Assembly: GCA_040414675.1 (NCBI GenBank)
Contig: JBEDUN010000040.1
Coordinates: 34,436-98,435, forward strand
Length of the DNA: 64,000 nt
Direction of reading: 5' to 3'
From: JARBAU01 sp040414675
GTDB lineage: Archaea; Thermoproteota; Nitrososphaeria; Nitrososphaerales; Nitrososphaeraceae
The translations under genes and the position numbers were made by a program. Positions 9,954 through 17,727 of this stretch are shown here, in pieces (positions within the stretch are counted from its first letter, which is position 1; the number at the start of each line of letters is the position of its first letter). The notes under the pieces were generated by a model that was not told the DNA's origin, searched no databases, and was given only the letters and a program-made list of their open reading frames with translations.

Positions 9954-10624
9954 GTTCTCAATGTCCTACTACTCAATGTCCTACTACAGTATATGCTCAG
10001 TTGCAACTTGGTAGTTGTACAGGCAACGCAATTGCTGGAGCAGTAGAATTTGATTTATTGAAGCAGCAGAAAGAAGATTTCACTCCGTCCAGACTTTTCA
10101 TTTACTACAACGAACGAGAGATGGAGGGAAGCATAGACGAAGATGCTGGGGCGATGATTAGAGATGGAATAAAAAGTGTTGCTAAGCTAGGAGTCTGTTC
10201 TGAAACGGAGTGGCCCTATGATGTCAATAAATTTACTGAAAAACCCTCAGAACAATGTTATAATGACGCTTTGAAGACTAGAGCTCAATCATATTCAAGG
10301 GTATCACGATCATTAAATCAAATGAAAGGATGTCTCTCCTCTGGTTACCCATTTATTTTTGGTTTCAGTGTGTATGAGAGTTTTGAAAGCGATGATGTAA
10401 CCAAGACCGGTATTGTTCCTATGCCAGGACCAGCATCTAAAGATAGCTTTCTTGGCGGACATGCTGTCTTAGCGGTAGGATACGACGACTCACAGAGCAG
10501 ATTCATCGTAAGGAACTCTTGGGGCGACAAATGGGGGGATAAGGGTTACTTTACAATGCCATATGCATATCTTCTTGATGAGAATTTGTCGGATGATTTT
10601 TGGACTATAAGAATAGTAGGATAA
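9932..10624 (+). CDS. Papain-family (C1A) cysteine peptidase, N-terminally truncated
   Basis: The catalytic set of a papain-like peptidase is intact: oxyanion Gln (Q23, in AQLQLGSC), nucleophile Cys (C29, GSCTGNAIAGA), His (H177, GGHAVLAVGYDD) and Asn (N195, VRNSWGDKWGDKGYF). Relatives of this subgroup carry about 40-70 more residues before a VYDQGQLGSC motif; here that part is missing and the motif is altered to VYAQLQLGSC. The only upstream start (GTG 9932) lies antisense inside the neighbouring gene and runs through a 15-bp tandem duplication, so the true start is uncertain. It may be a 5'-truncated pseudogene or a leaderless intracellular protease. A chagasin-like inhibitor gene faces it downstream. 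Confidence 0.7.
   Translation: MRPHLHPCSQCPTTQCPTTVYAQLQLGSCTGNAIAGAVEFDLLKQQKEDFTPSRLFIYYNEREMEGSIDEDAGAMIRDGIKSVAKLGVCSETEWPYDVNKFTEKPSEQCYNDALKTRAQSYSRVSRSLNQMKGCLSSGYPFIFGFSVYESFESDDVTKTGIVPMPGPASKDSFLGGHAVLAVGYDDSQSRFIVRNSWGDKWGDKGYFTMPYAYLLDENLSDDFWTIRIVG
9958..9987. repeat. Perfect 15-bp tandem duplication at the protease/coiled-coil junction
   Basis: The unit TCAATGTCCTACTAC occurs twice back to back. It lies exactly where homology to C1 peptidases starts, between two head-to-head genes, and looks like the scar of a slippage or end-joining event. Confidence 0.95.
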
Positions 10625-10871
10625 TGTATTCTCTTTATTTTTACTTTTGTGGACTATAGCAAAGAAGAATATGCAACAAGAACATCTAATCAAAGGTTCT
10701 AACAAGAAACCCCACTGACAATAGTTTAGCAAATTAATAAGTACGATGATAAATGAATTAGAACCGATCCTATACGAATCGACTTGTAACCCGAATCTTG
10801 CAATTTAAAGGAAATAGGTGATAAAAATAGAGTGTAATGAAATTGGAATTACGCTAGTCAAATAATTAAGC

Positions 10872-11177
10872 TCATTCAACCATTATAGAATAAGCCTTCT
10901 GATCAACAATAGCACCACTATTCTGGGCACTTCTTGTTAATATTTTCACGTCGTATGAGCCATGTTTTATTGCTTTGAATGTGAATATATAAACACCAGG
11001 ACTACCAAGCAATCCAGAAGAAGGAGCTTGAAACTTCTGGTCTACCAAACTTATAATGGCCTGATTAAATTCGGGAATCAATGAATATCCAGCTGTACGA
11101 TTTGCCTTGCAAGTTATTACGAACTCTTCACCTTTTTTTACTACGATATTGTTTACCTGTTTATTTTCCATATCCAA
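10872..11177 (-). CDS. Cytosolic chagasin-like protease inhibitor
   Basis: A 101-residue protein consisting of one chagasin/I42-like domain without signal peptide. Family features: VKKGEEFVITCKANRTAGYS (loop like NPTTGY), the LLGSPGVYIFTFKA loop, and a degenerate third loop (LTRSAQNSG instead of Y.RPW). It is convergent with the C1 peptidase at 9932-10624, 250 bp away, so protease and putative inhibitor are neighbours. I infer it restrains an intracellular papain-like enzyme. The weak third loop leaves a non-inhibitory role possible. Confidence 0.7.
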   Translation of the reverse strand: MDMENKQVNNIVVKKGEEFVITCKANRTAGYSLIPEFNQAIISLVDQKFQAPSSGLLGSPGVYIFTFKAIKHGSYDVKILTRSAQNSGAIVDQKAYSIMVE

Positions 11178-11758
11178 ACTCCCACAATTAACTATTTTGG
11201 TTATACCATCCCTTTTATCCTTATGATGAATTTCATGAATTGGATGAGTTTAGTGGTGACGCTCCGGTTGGTATTTGGTTTTTCCGAATAGTTAGAGTAT
11301 GCACATCGTAAGAATAGTGCTTACTAGAATATGCATAGTCGAAATTAAAATATTTCTTTATTGTTTCTAAACGATATCACTTGTTAAGAAATTGATTGCA
11401 ATTTCAATATATATCTAGTAGTATAGTTTGAAATCATCTAATTGCGATAACTCTCACTCGGCTCTTCCTTATCTCTCATATTCCTATCCATATCCTTATA
11501 AATACAGACTCGGAAGAGTCCTGTCAATTAATATCGCCTGGCTTCAAGAATGACTTAGTCAATTGCATTTACATAAGTTGAAGTCATAATATCCGTTACT
11601 TACTTGAGGAAGAAAGCGGCAGCCAGGTATCGCAGTATAGAACTAAAATTCTATCAAATCTAGTTGAAAGTAGATTTAAGACATTCTCGATAGGTTTTAT
11701 GAAGAAATATATCTCAGATCTATAAGGTTATTTATAAGTACACGTCCTAAAATAAACT
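11178..11758. other. Divergent intergenic region
   Basis: No gene seen; holds the promoters of the inhibitor (minus) and of the 11759 gene (plus). Confidence 0.5.
11731..11738 (+). promoter_or_regulatory. TATA box of the 11759 gene
   Basis: TTTATAAG lies 21-28 nt before the ATG at 11759. Archaeal transcription starts about 25 nt downstream of the box, so the mRNA would be leaderless or nearly so; this also supports the chosen start. Confidence 0.6.
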
Positions 11759-12178
11759 ATGGCTCTTGACACTTCTAGTCCAACTTCATCTGAGGAATTA
11801 AAAAAGATGTTAGATGACCTATCTGCGCACATAAGAGGTATACACTCTTCTGCAGATATTGAAACAGCAAAAAGCATTTCTCCCAGATATGATGATCTTT
11901 TTGATAGATTAAACAGAATCCTTGATAGATTTGGTCGGGACATTGAAAGCTTTGTTAAACTTGATATTAAGACGCAGATAACTGATGCTAATGGTAAAGT
12001 TATCGCAGTCTATGAAACCGTTTATGAGCTTAACGGTAACATTACAGAAACATTCCCACAAAATACCGACTCCGTGATGCTGGCAAGACACGAAGAACTA
12101 GCTGATAACTCTATTAAACAGAGAAATGATAGTCTTGTTAATATTGTAAAGACAATTACAGAGATACTTAAATTTTAG
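11759..12178 (+). CDS. Conserved-looking protein of unknown function, 139 aa
   Basis: A soluble helical N-terminal half (residues 10-60, heptad-like, SSEELKKMLDDLSAHI), followed by a beta segment (about 68-100: KLDIKTQITDANGKVIAVYE) and a C-terminal helix. No signal peptide, no metal motif. I do not recognise the family. A clear TATA box 25 nt upstream supports it as an expressed gene. Confidence 0.6.
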   Translation: MALDTSSPTSSEELKKMLDDLSAHIRGIHSSADIETAKSISPRYDDLFDRLNRILDRFGRDIESFVKLDIKTQITDANGKVIAVYETVYELNGNITETFPQNTDSVMLARHEELADNSIKQRNDSLVNIVKTITEILKF

Positions 12179-12580
12179 TTGTCGTAGTATTAAATCGGCA
12201 CTTCATCTTTTCCATTCATAATAGAGAAATACGCTCGATAATCTATTTCGAAATACGCTTAACTATAATAACCAAATATCTGAGTCATAAAGCTATAGAC
12301 AATTAAATCAACAACTATTTAGATTGTTACGTTGTATGCTAGCTAGAGTATAATTTCTATCATGAGACTCCAATGACTAGAAATTAATTAGAACTGCAAA
12401 GATAATAAATTTAGTCTTCAACCATGTCAGCCATCTTTCTATCATTTCTACGGGATAAGTACTTGCAGTATGCATCCCATATTATTACAATTTTTGGGGA
12501 AAGAACTCATCGATTAGTAAAATTCCAGCTGCTTTATGGTGAGCTGTCTATTGTCTACGCATAAAATGTCTGCCTATCAT
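12179..12580. other. Intergenic with decayed coding scraps
   Basis: On the minus strand, short protein-like runs in different frames (for example AAGILLIDEFFPQK and IIWDAYCKYLSRRNDRK) are separated by stops. They look like remains of the same gene as 12581-12796. No intact gene. Confidence 0.3.
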
Positions 12581-12796
12581 CTATACAAGATATTTCAAAT
12601 GACTTTGAGCATCATTGACTTTGCTAATTTCATCATTTTTCATATCAGACAATGACAAAGGTATTCCCAATCCCCAGCCATATAACTGGATTGAGCATCT
12701 GCATCCCATGCTCGCACTAAAGCTCCAAAGTTCACGGATCTTTTGATCTAGCTTTCTCGTTTTATAACGACTTTCAATCTTATGTGTAGGTGAATC
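12581..12796 (-). pseudogene. Decayed minus-strand gene fragment
   Basis: An open frame of about 70 codons without a start codon at its beginning. It reads RKLDQKIRELWSFSASMGCR and SDMKNDEISKVNDAQSHL, which has natural protein character. Further protein-like pieces follow downstream in other frames. The family is not recognised; I infer an inactivated gene. Confidence 0.3.
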
Positions 12797-12812
12797 ATAT
12801 CAACCAGTTGAT

Positions 12813-13370
12813 ATGAATATTAAATTGTCGAAAACCGTCTCAAGTTTTTATCATACTTATTCATATATTAACTACATGGACATGAGCGCAACATGCGTTA
12901 TGTGTGGTAAGAAATCACAGGACTATGCGATAGAATGTTCATGCTGCGGAAATTTCTATTGTACTGAAGACTGTAAAATCAGGGGTCATCAAAAAAAGAT
13001 GATTCATCACACTTGGCTAGATTATAAACACCTTTATGAAAAAATTATGACGGGCGATTCACAAGTTAGATTAGTTACAGTATGCGATCTCAATGGCGAA
13101 ATAATGTATTCTGGTCATAGGCAAAAAACAAAGAATTTGTTGACCTCAGAAGAAAGTAGAAATTCACTTGAATTAGCTGTCAAGAGTTGGAAGATACGCA
13201 GCCAACTTGCATCAAAGATTGGCAAGGGAAAGTATGTATTGGCTGAATACGAAAAGGTTAAACGTATAACTATGCCATTAGGCGAAAACCATCTCCTGTA
13301 TATAACTACCGAGGTAGAGTGTAATCATTTGAGGTTAATTGATTTGATCAGAAATTTAGAGTGGCAATAA
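12813..13370 (+). CDS. MYND-type zinc finger fused to a DUF6659-like domain
   Basis: A 185-residue protein. Residues 28-66 carry zinc ligands in MYND order: C28xxC31, C42xxC45, C50xxxC54, H59 and H65/H66 in the place of the last His/Cys. Residues 85-185 resemble DUF6659, a domain typical of ammonia-oxidizing archaea (VRLVTVCDLNGEIMYSGHR ... RITMPLGENHLLYITTEVEC). DUF6659 proteins have no established function; the finger suggests protein-protein contact or a regulatory role. The ATG at 12813 gives the longest frame; the in-frame ATG at 12876, just before the finger, is a plausible alternative start. Confidence 0.65.
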   Translation: MNIKLSKTVSSFYHTYSYINYMDMSATCVMCGKKSQDYAIECSCCGNFYCTEDCKIRGHQKKMIHHTWLDYKHLYEKIMTGDSQVRLVTVCDLNGEIMYSGHRQKTKNLLTSEESRNSLELAVKSWKIRSQLASKIGKGKYVLAEYEKVKRITMPLGENHLLYITTEVECNHLRLIDLIRNLEWQ

Positions 13371-13418
13371 TAAAAATGTAGCTTCATCTTAAGATAACAT
13401 TTCTCATCTAAGTATATA

Positions 13419-13452
13419 GAATTGACAGGATTTGAACCCAAGAACCCTTTTT
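13419..13452 (-). other. tRNA 3'-end fragment (possible attachment-site remnant)
   Basis: On the minus strand GGGTTCAAATCCTGTCAATT has the T-loop signature GGTTCAAATCC of a tRNA followed by a possible acceptor 3' strand. No D-arm or anticodon arm lies upstream, where the promoter of the 13497 gene sits, and the T-stem is weakly paired. It is therefore a fragment, as left by integration at a tRNA gene. Confidence 0.35.
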
Positions 13453-13464
13453 GCATAGTTTGAA

Positions 13465-13474
13465 TTTATATATA
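13465..13474 (+). promoter_or_regulatory. TATA box of the small zinc-ribbon gene
   Basis: TTTATATATA ends 22 nt before the GTG start at 13497, the spacing expected for a leaderless transcript. Confidence 0.6.
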
Positions 13475-13496
13475 ATATAGAACTTAAGTTAAAATT

Positions 13497-13667
13497 GTGG
13501 ATAAAAACAAGTCTTCACAATCAATTCCAGACGAAATTAATACTCATTTAGAGATATTTGGCAAGGAACCATGGGAGATGAGTTATGATCAGTTTGGATA
13601 TTGTCAATTCTGTAATTCAAGGATAGATGAATTAGGCTATTGTGCATGTGGTGGAAGTTCGGGATAG
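13497..13667 (+). CDS. Small zinc-ribbon protein, 56 aa
   Basis: A short GTG-initiated gene. The N-terminal half is polar (VDKNKSSQSIPDEINTHLEI), followed by FGKEPWEMSYDQFGYCQFC and a second half-ribbon YCACGGSSG, that is CxxC ... CxC ligands for one zinc. The TATA box at the right distance and the conserved-looking aromatic/Cys core support it as real. Such minimal zinc ribbons are common in Nitrososphaerales; function unknown, possibly a nucleic-acid or protein adaptor. Confidence 0.6.
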   Translation: MDKNKSSQSIPDEINTHLEIFGKEPWEMSYDQFGYCQFCNSRIDELGYCACGGSSG

Positions 13668-13784
13668 TAGTGACAAAGTGCAGAATATCATGCTGTAGAG
13701 TTATTTGAATTCATAAATCTGACTGACTGAATTCAAATAAGCCAACAATCCGACCATAATAAATGGGCAAAATTTATTGCAATA

Positions 13785-14036
13785 TCAAATCAAATTTTTC
13801 ATTCTGTCACAGATCTTTAAAAAGAGCATTCCCTTCGCCGTAGTTCTATACGTTCTTTGAAATCGCATATATTCTATTAAACCAGAATGAAATAAATGAA
13901 ACAAATATTCTTTGAACATGGTATGAGTAATATTTGCTTTAGTTAAGATTTCTACCTGTTTTACTTCGTTACCATTGGCAATCTCTAGGATTGATGTAAT
14001 TATTTCAATCCTATTTCGATAGTAGATCGGATTCAT
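13785..14036 (-). CDS. Winged-helix protein (HTH_45-like)
   Basis: An 83-residue single-domain protein with the pattern of the archaeal stand-alone winged helices: RNRIEIITSILEIANGN (helix 1), ILTKANITHTMFKEYLFHL (helix-turn-helix), SGLIEYM and YRTTAKGMLFLK (wing and last helix). It is likely a small transcription regulator; target unknown. Confidence 0.7.
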   Translation of the reverse strand: MNPIYYRNRIEIITSILEIANGNEVKQVEILTKANITHTMFKEYLFHLFHSGLIEYMRFQRTYRTTAKGMLFLKICDRMKNLI

Positions 14037-14348
14037 ATCACAATTAGAATCTTACCAACAATTATACTAATTCTAGTCTTGTAAAGAACATGTTTGATTT
14101 ATCACAATTGCTGCTGTTAAATTAATTAGAATTGTTAACAAATAGATGTAGCATCCACAGGAGTATTTTGAGAAGTTCAAGTTAAAACAAAATTAAGAAC
14201 TATACTACGTTATTGTTTGATTATTTCCTAACTTGATCATCCCAGATGTGTATTGCTAGGGATATCATCTGCCTTCAAATGCTGGTGAGAACACATATAC
14301 CTTAGAAAGATAAACAACATTTTCAGAATATATGCAATTAGAAAATCG
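14037..14348. other. Intergenic region
   Basis: No gene seen. AATATATGCAA at about 14325-14335 is a possible TATA box for the small frame that follows. Confidence 0.4.
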
Positions 14349-14456
14349 ATGAAAGAAATTATGCTTAAATTGCAAAAACTATCTGAAAGATACCAGCTTC
14401 TGGATTTAACAAATCTGAAAACAGATCATCATAATTATGATTGTAAAGTGTTGTGA
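14349..14456 (+). CDS. Possible small protein, 35 aa
   Basis: An ATG frame with an amphipathic start (MKEIMLKLQKLSERYQLLDL) and a TATA-like element about 20 nt upstream. It could be a genuine small helical protein or a relic. No family recognised. Confidence 0.3.
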   Translation: MKEIMLKLQKLSERYQLLDLTNLKTDHHNYDCKVL

Positions 14457-14554
14457 AATGCAAATCTAACTTTACTTGGTTTTGTAAGGCTAAAAATACT
14501 TATTGTTTCCAACTTGATTTATACAAGGCTTTTAATTTTATATGTAATAGATAA

Positions 14555-14860
14555 ATGACCAAATGCAATATCCATTCAGACTTTTTTGATGATGAATGCG
14601 ATGAATGTAAGAAAGAGTATCATGAGATGAAGGGTCTTATTGATACTTCTGATGGTGTTAGTTATAGAGAAATCGATGAAAAACATCAAATAAAAAAATA
14701 TAAAGAATTTACCGAAGAACGTGCAAAACAATTGTACGAGGAATTATTAATTCAATATGTCAAAGGTTCGTGTAATGAGGTAGAAGCAGCCGAAAAGGCA
14801 AGGGCGATCATTAGAAAACAATGTAGTATAAGAGGAATCCCTTTCTGGTCGTGGACCTAG
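14555..14860 (+). CDS. Small protein with N-terminal zinc-binding motif, unknown
   Basis: A 101-residue protein. The start TKCNIHSDFFDDECDECKKE offers C, H and CxxC ligands for one metal ion. The rest is charged and helical (about 45-95: YKEFTEERAKQLYEELLIQY). No membrane segment. Not recognised; the layout suggests a small DNA- or protein-binding factor. Confidence 0.55.
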   Translation: MTKCNIHSDFFDDECDECKKEYHEMKGLIDTSDGVSYREIDEKHQIKKYKEFTEERAKQLYEELLIQYVKGSCNEVEAAEKARAIIRKQCSIRGIPFWSWT

Positions 14861-15200
14861 AATGCAAACGATAAAACCAGTACAAATGCACACCTACGCT
14901 ATCTGGATATTGAATTTAATAAATTAACCATGTTCGATTTTAAAGACAATAGTTTGTATACAGTATTTCTGAGAAACTGGTGTAGTAAATAATATAAGCA
15001 GTTCCAATTAACTGGATGTTTGGACTGGGCAATTAGATCTTTATGATATACTATGAAATATTTCTACTTATCAGGCATATGCATAAACATAACTATCGTG
15101 ATAATTAATCTTCAGTTATATTTCTAAGCAAATTAACCAAATATTACATATATCACAATATCTAATTAACATTTGATATTATCGATAATATTATGATATT
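14861..15200. other. Intergenic region
   Basis: Very AT-rich; promoter region of the FAD-linked oxidase; no gene seen. Confidence 0.5.
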
Positions 15201-16766
15201 ATGATGTCAATAGCGGATGAACTAAAACTCATAGCAAGGGGAGAAATACTTTCTGATGAATGGAACAGGGAAGTATATTCTGTCGACGCTAGTCATTATT
15301 CAATTAAACCATCTGTAATATTGTTCCCCTTAGACGAGCATGATCTTGCAGAAATTTGTCGATACGGATATTCAAAAAATGTATCTATAACGGCAAGAGG
15401 AGCAGGAACTGGACTATTAGGGCAATCACTTAACGATAACATAGTTATTGATTTTACAAAACATATGAACAAAATTTTGGAAATTGAATCTGATCATGTA
15501 ATTGTCCAGCCTGGAATAGTCAAGGGTGTACTGGACAAAGAATTGAGGAAACGGGGCAAATTCCTACCTCCTGATCCGGCAAGTAGCAATTATTGTACTA
15601 TTGGCGGCATGATTGCTAATAATTCAAGTGGTGTTCATACACTAGGATATGGCAGCACAATTGATTATCTAGATACTATCAATGTAGTATACTCTGATGG
15701 TAATCTCATGACTATTGGTAGTGGCAATTCAAATACAAATACGAATACAAACATCAATTATGACAAAGGATACACAGACGATGACAAGGATGACAAGATA
15801 GTGAAATTGTATAGATTGCTATCATTACATAGTAATATTGAACTAATCAAAAATAAATATCCAAATGTTACAAAGAATTCATGTGGCTATCGTCTTGACG
15901 AAGTAATCAAAGATAATAAATTCTCTGCATATAAACTATTTGCAGCTTCTGAGGGAACATTAGGACTAGTAACTTCGGCAAAACTGAGGATTATAGACAT
16001 TCCTCTTTATAGAACCACAATTGTGTTAGGTTTTAATGATTTATTATCTGCAATGAGAGCTGTTCCATTTATCTTGAAATTCTCCCCAGTTGCACTAGAA
16101 ATGATGGATGAGACTGTATTACAGAATTTTCAGGAATCAGATTGCAAAGTGAAGAATAAAGGAGACATCCACCGAGGTAATGGTTGTCTATTATATGTAG
16201 AATTCGCTGGAGACAATCTTTTCGATGTCGAACAGAAATTTGCGGGTTGTAAGGAAAAATTATCATCCATATCTTCGGTGATAGAAAGCGTCTCGGACGA
16301 ACAAAGCTCAGTCCGAATATGGAGAGCGCGAAAAAATGCATTAAATAATATCACTAAACTGACCGTAGGCAGTAGAAAACCATTGGGTCTTATAGAAGAT
16401 ACAGTAGTCTCTCCGAACATCCTTTGTGACTATGCCCAGTTTATTTTACAAAAGTACATTGAAAACAAACTAGATTATGTAATATATGGTCATGCAGGTA
16501 ATGGAAATCTGCATACAAGACCAATGATAAATACAGATTCCCAAAATGAGATCAGATTATATGATCATCTAGCAGAGGAGGTTTTTACAAAGGTTATCAG
16601 CAGTGGGGGAACTATAACGGGAGAGCATGGTGATGGGATTGCCAGAACAAAATATATCGAATTTATGTATGGTTCTCAAATGGCTTCAATTTTTCAGCAA
16701 ATTAAGAAAATATTCGATCCTAAATTTATTATGAATCCCGGTAAAAAAGTTGTGAATCGACTTTAA
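15201..16766 (+). CDS. FAD-linked oxidase / D-lactate-glycolate dehydrogenase (GlcD-type)
   Basis: A 521-residue VAO-family flavoprotein: FAD_binding_4 domain with the pyrophosphate loop ITARGAGTGLLGQ (63-75) and DPASSNYCTIGGMIANNSSG, then the FAD-oxidase C-terminal domain with GHAGNGNLHTRP (H431, H438) and GGTITGEHGDGIARTKY near the end. The family oxidises 2-hydroxy acids such as D-lactate or glycolate and passes electrons to the respiratory chain. A low-complexity Asn/Thr insertion lies at about residues 174-195. No Fe-S partner gene is adjacent, so it probably works alone. The start has two consecutive ATGs. Confidence 0.85.
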   Translation: MMSIADELKLIARGEILSDEWNREVYSVDASHYSIKPSVILFPLDEHDLAEICRYGYSKNVSITARGAGTGLLGQSLNDNIVIDFTKHMNKILEIESDHVIVQPGIVKGVLDKELRKRGKFLPPDPASSNYCTIGGMIANNSSGVHTLGYGSTIDYLDTINVVYSDGNLMTIGSGNSNTNTNTNINYDKGYTDDDKDDKIVKLYRLLSLHSNIELIKNKYPNVTKNSCGYRLDEVIKDNKFSAYKLFAASEGTLGLVTSAKLRIIDIPLYRTTIVLGFNDLLSAMRAVPFILKFSPVALEMMDETVLQNFQESDCKVKNKGDIHRGNGCLLYVEFAGDNLFDVEQKFAGCKEKLSSISSVIESVSDEQSSVRIWRARKNALNNITKLTVGSRKPLGLIEDTVVSPNILCDYAQFILQKYIENKLDYVIYGHAGNGNLHTRPMINTDSQNEIRLYDHLAEEVFTKVISSGGTITGEHGDGIARTKYIEFMYGSQMASIFQQIKKIFDPKFIMNPGKKVVNRL

Positions 16767-16940
16767 TCCTACTCTAGTAAGAAAGACAGATTCGTTCTTC
16801 TTATTGATAGACTAAGAAAACAAATACAATACGAATCAGCTAAATTCATTATTATGAATTAATTCATTCAACAAGCATTATTCAGTACAAATAATGCTTT
16901 GTTTTTTCGTAATTTAATTGATAATGACAGTAAGAATGAC

Positions 16941-17128
16941 ATGAAAATCGGATTAACTACTACAAACAGATTGCACATCATGCTACAAAACAAAATATAA
17001 TTAGACTTACGACAGAAGTTAAAAATGCGGGTTTAGATTCTCTAGGGGTTTTAGAAAGATATAGATACAGAGTTGTAAAAGAAAGCTGTTGTAGCAGTAT
17101 GGGTATTAATACTCATATTGCAGATTAA
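16941..17128 (+). pseudogene. Remnant of an LLM (luciferase-like) F420 oxidoreductase, N-terminal part
   Basis: It begins with ATG and MKIGLTTTNR, then shifts frame into KQNIIRLTTEVKNAGLDSLG and VLERYRY. This aligns with the start of the intact LLM enzyme at 55918-56856 (MKVGITLPN ... KENILQTATQAEQEGFDSLW). The core Trp is lost, and nothing of the rest of the barrel follows. I infer a 5' relic of a former paralogue. Confidence 0.5.
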
Positions 17129-17144
17129 CCCCTTTACTCAAATA

Positions 17145-17417
17145 TCAATGATGCCCATGTGCATGTTTAGTAGATGTCTTTGCTATGTTCAAAAGTTCCG
17201 TGATATGATCAATGAGTCGCAGTTTCCAAATAATAAATAACTTGTTGGTCTCTAATGGCAGATCCTCCATAGTCTTGTCAATTTTGGACAGCAATTCCTG
17301 TACTTCACCCTATTGATCTAAATAAGTTGATATCGTAGTGCCCCATTCATTGATAATATCTGCTTGCTGGCTTCTGATGGATATTATCAGATTGTTTAGG
17401 ATACGGATTTTCCACAT
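17145..17417 (-). pseudogene. Helical protein gene interrupted by an in-frame amber codon
   Basis: From ATG 17417 the frame reads MWKIRILNNLIISIRSQQAD ... EWGTTISTYLDQ, meets TAG (17310-17312, codon 36) and continues with natural helical sequence (GEVQELLSKIDKTMEDLP ... LRLIDHITELLNIAKTS) to HAHGHH and TGA. Protein character is equal on both sides of the stop. Family unknown. It is either a recent pseudogene or a shorter protein starting downstream. Confidence 0.45.
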
Positions 17418-17727
17418 ATTAAAAATTGTATGCCATCATATGGAAAGTCTCTGCATCTTGGCATTTTCCCCAATCACTATCGTCTTTATTTAATCTATCA
17501 AACAAATGAGTGACAGACTATTTTACGTATGGCAATTAGATACTCGACATACTACTCCATTGTCTATTCGTGACGCGGTCCTGAAACCTTTTGAATTAAT
17601 AGTATGAAAAATCCTCAATATCTTAATTGTTATAGTGATTCAGTCATTAGTGTATATATTATTAACACCAGAGTATTAACTATAGTTGACCTTATTACGT
17701 ATTGTCTAAAAAAATATTTGTATGTGG
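17418..17727. other. Intergenic region
   Basis: Nothing recognised; it may hold the decayed upstream part of the interrupted gene (frames with short protein-like runs). Confidence 0.35.
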
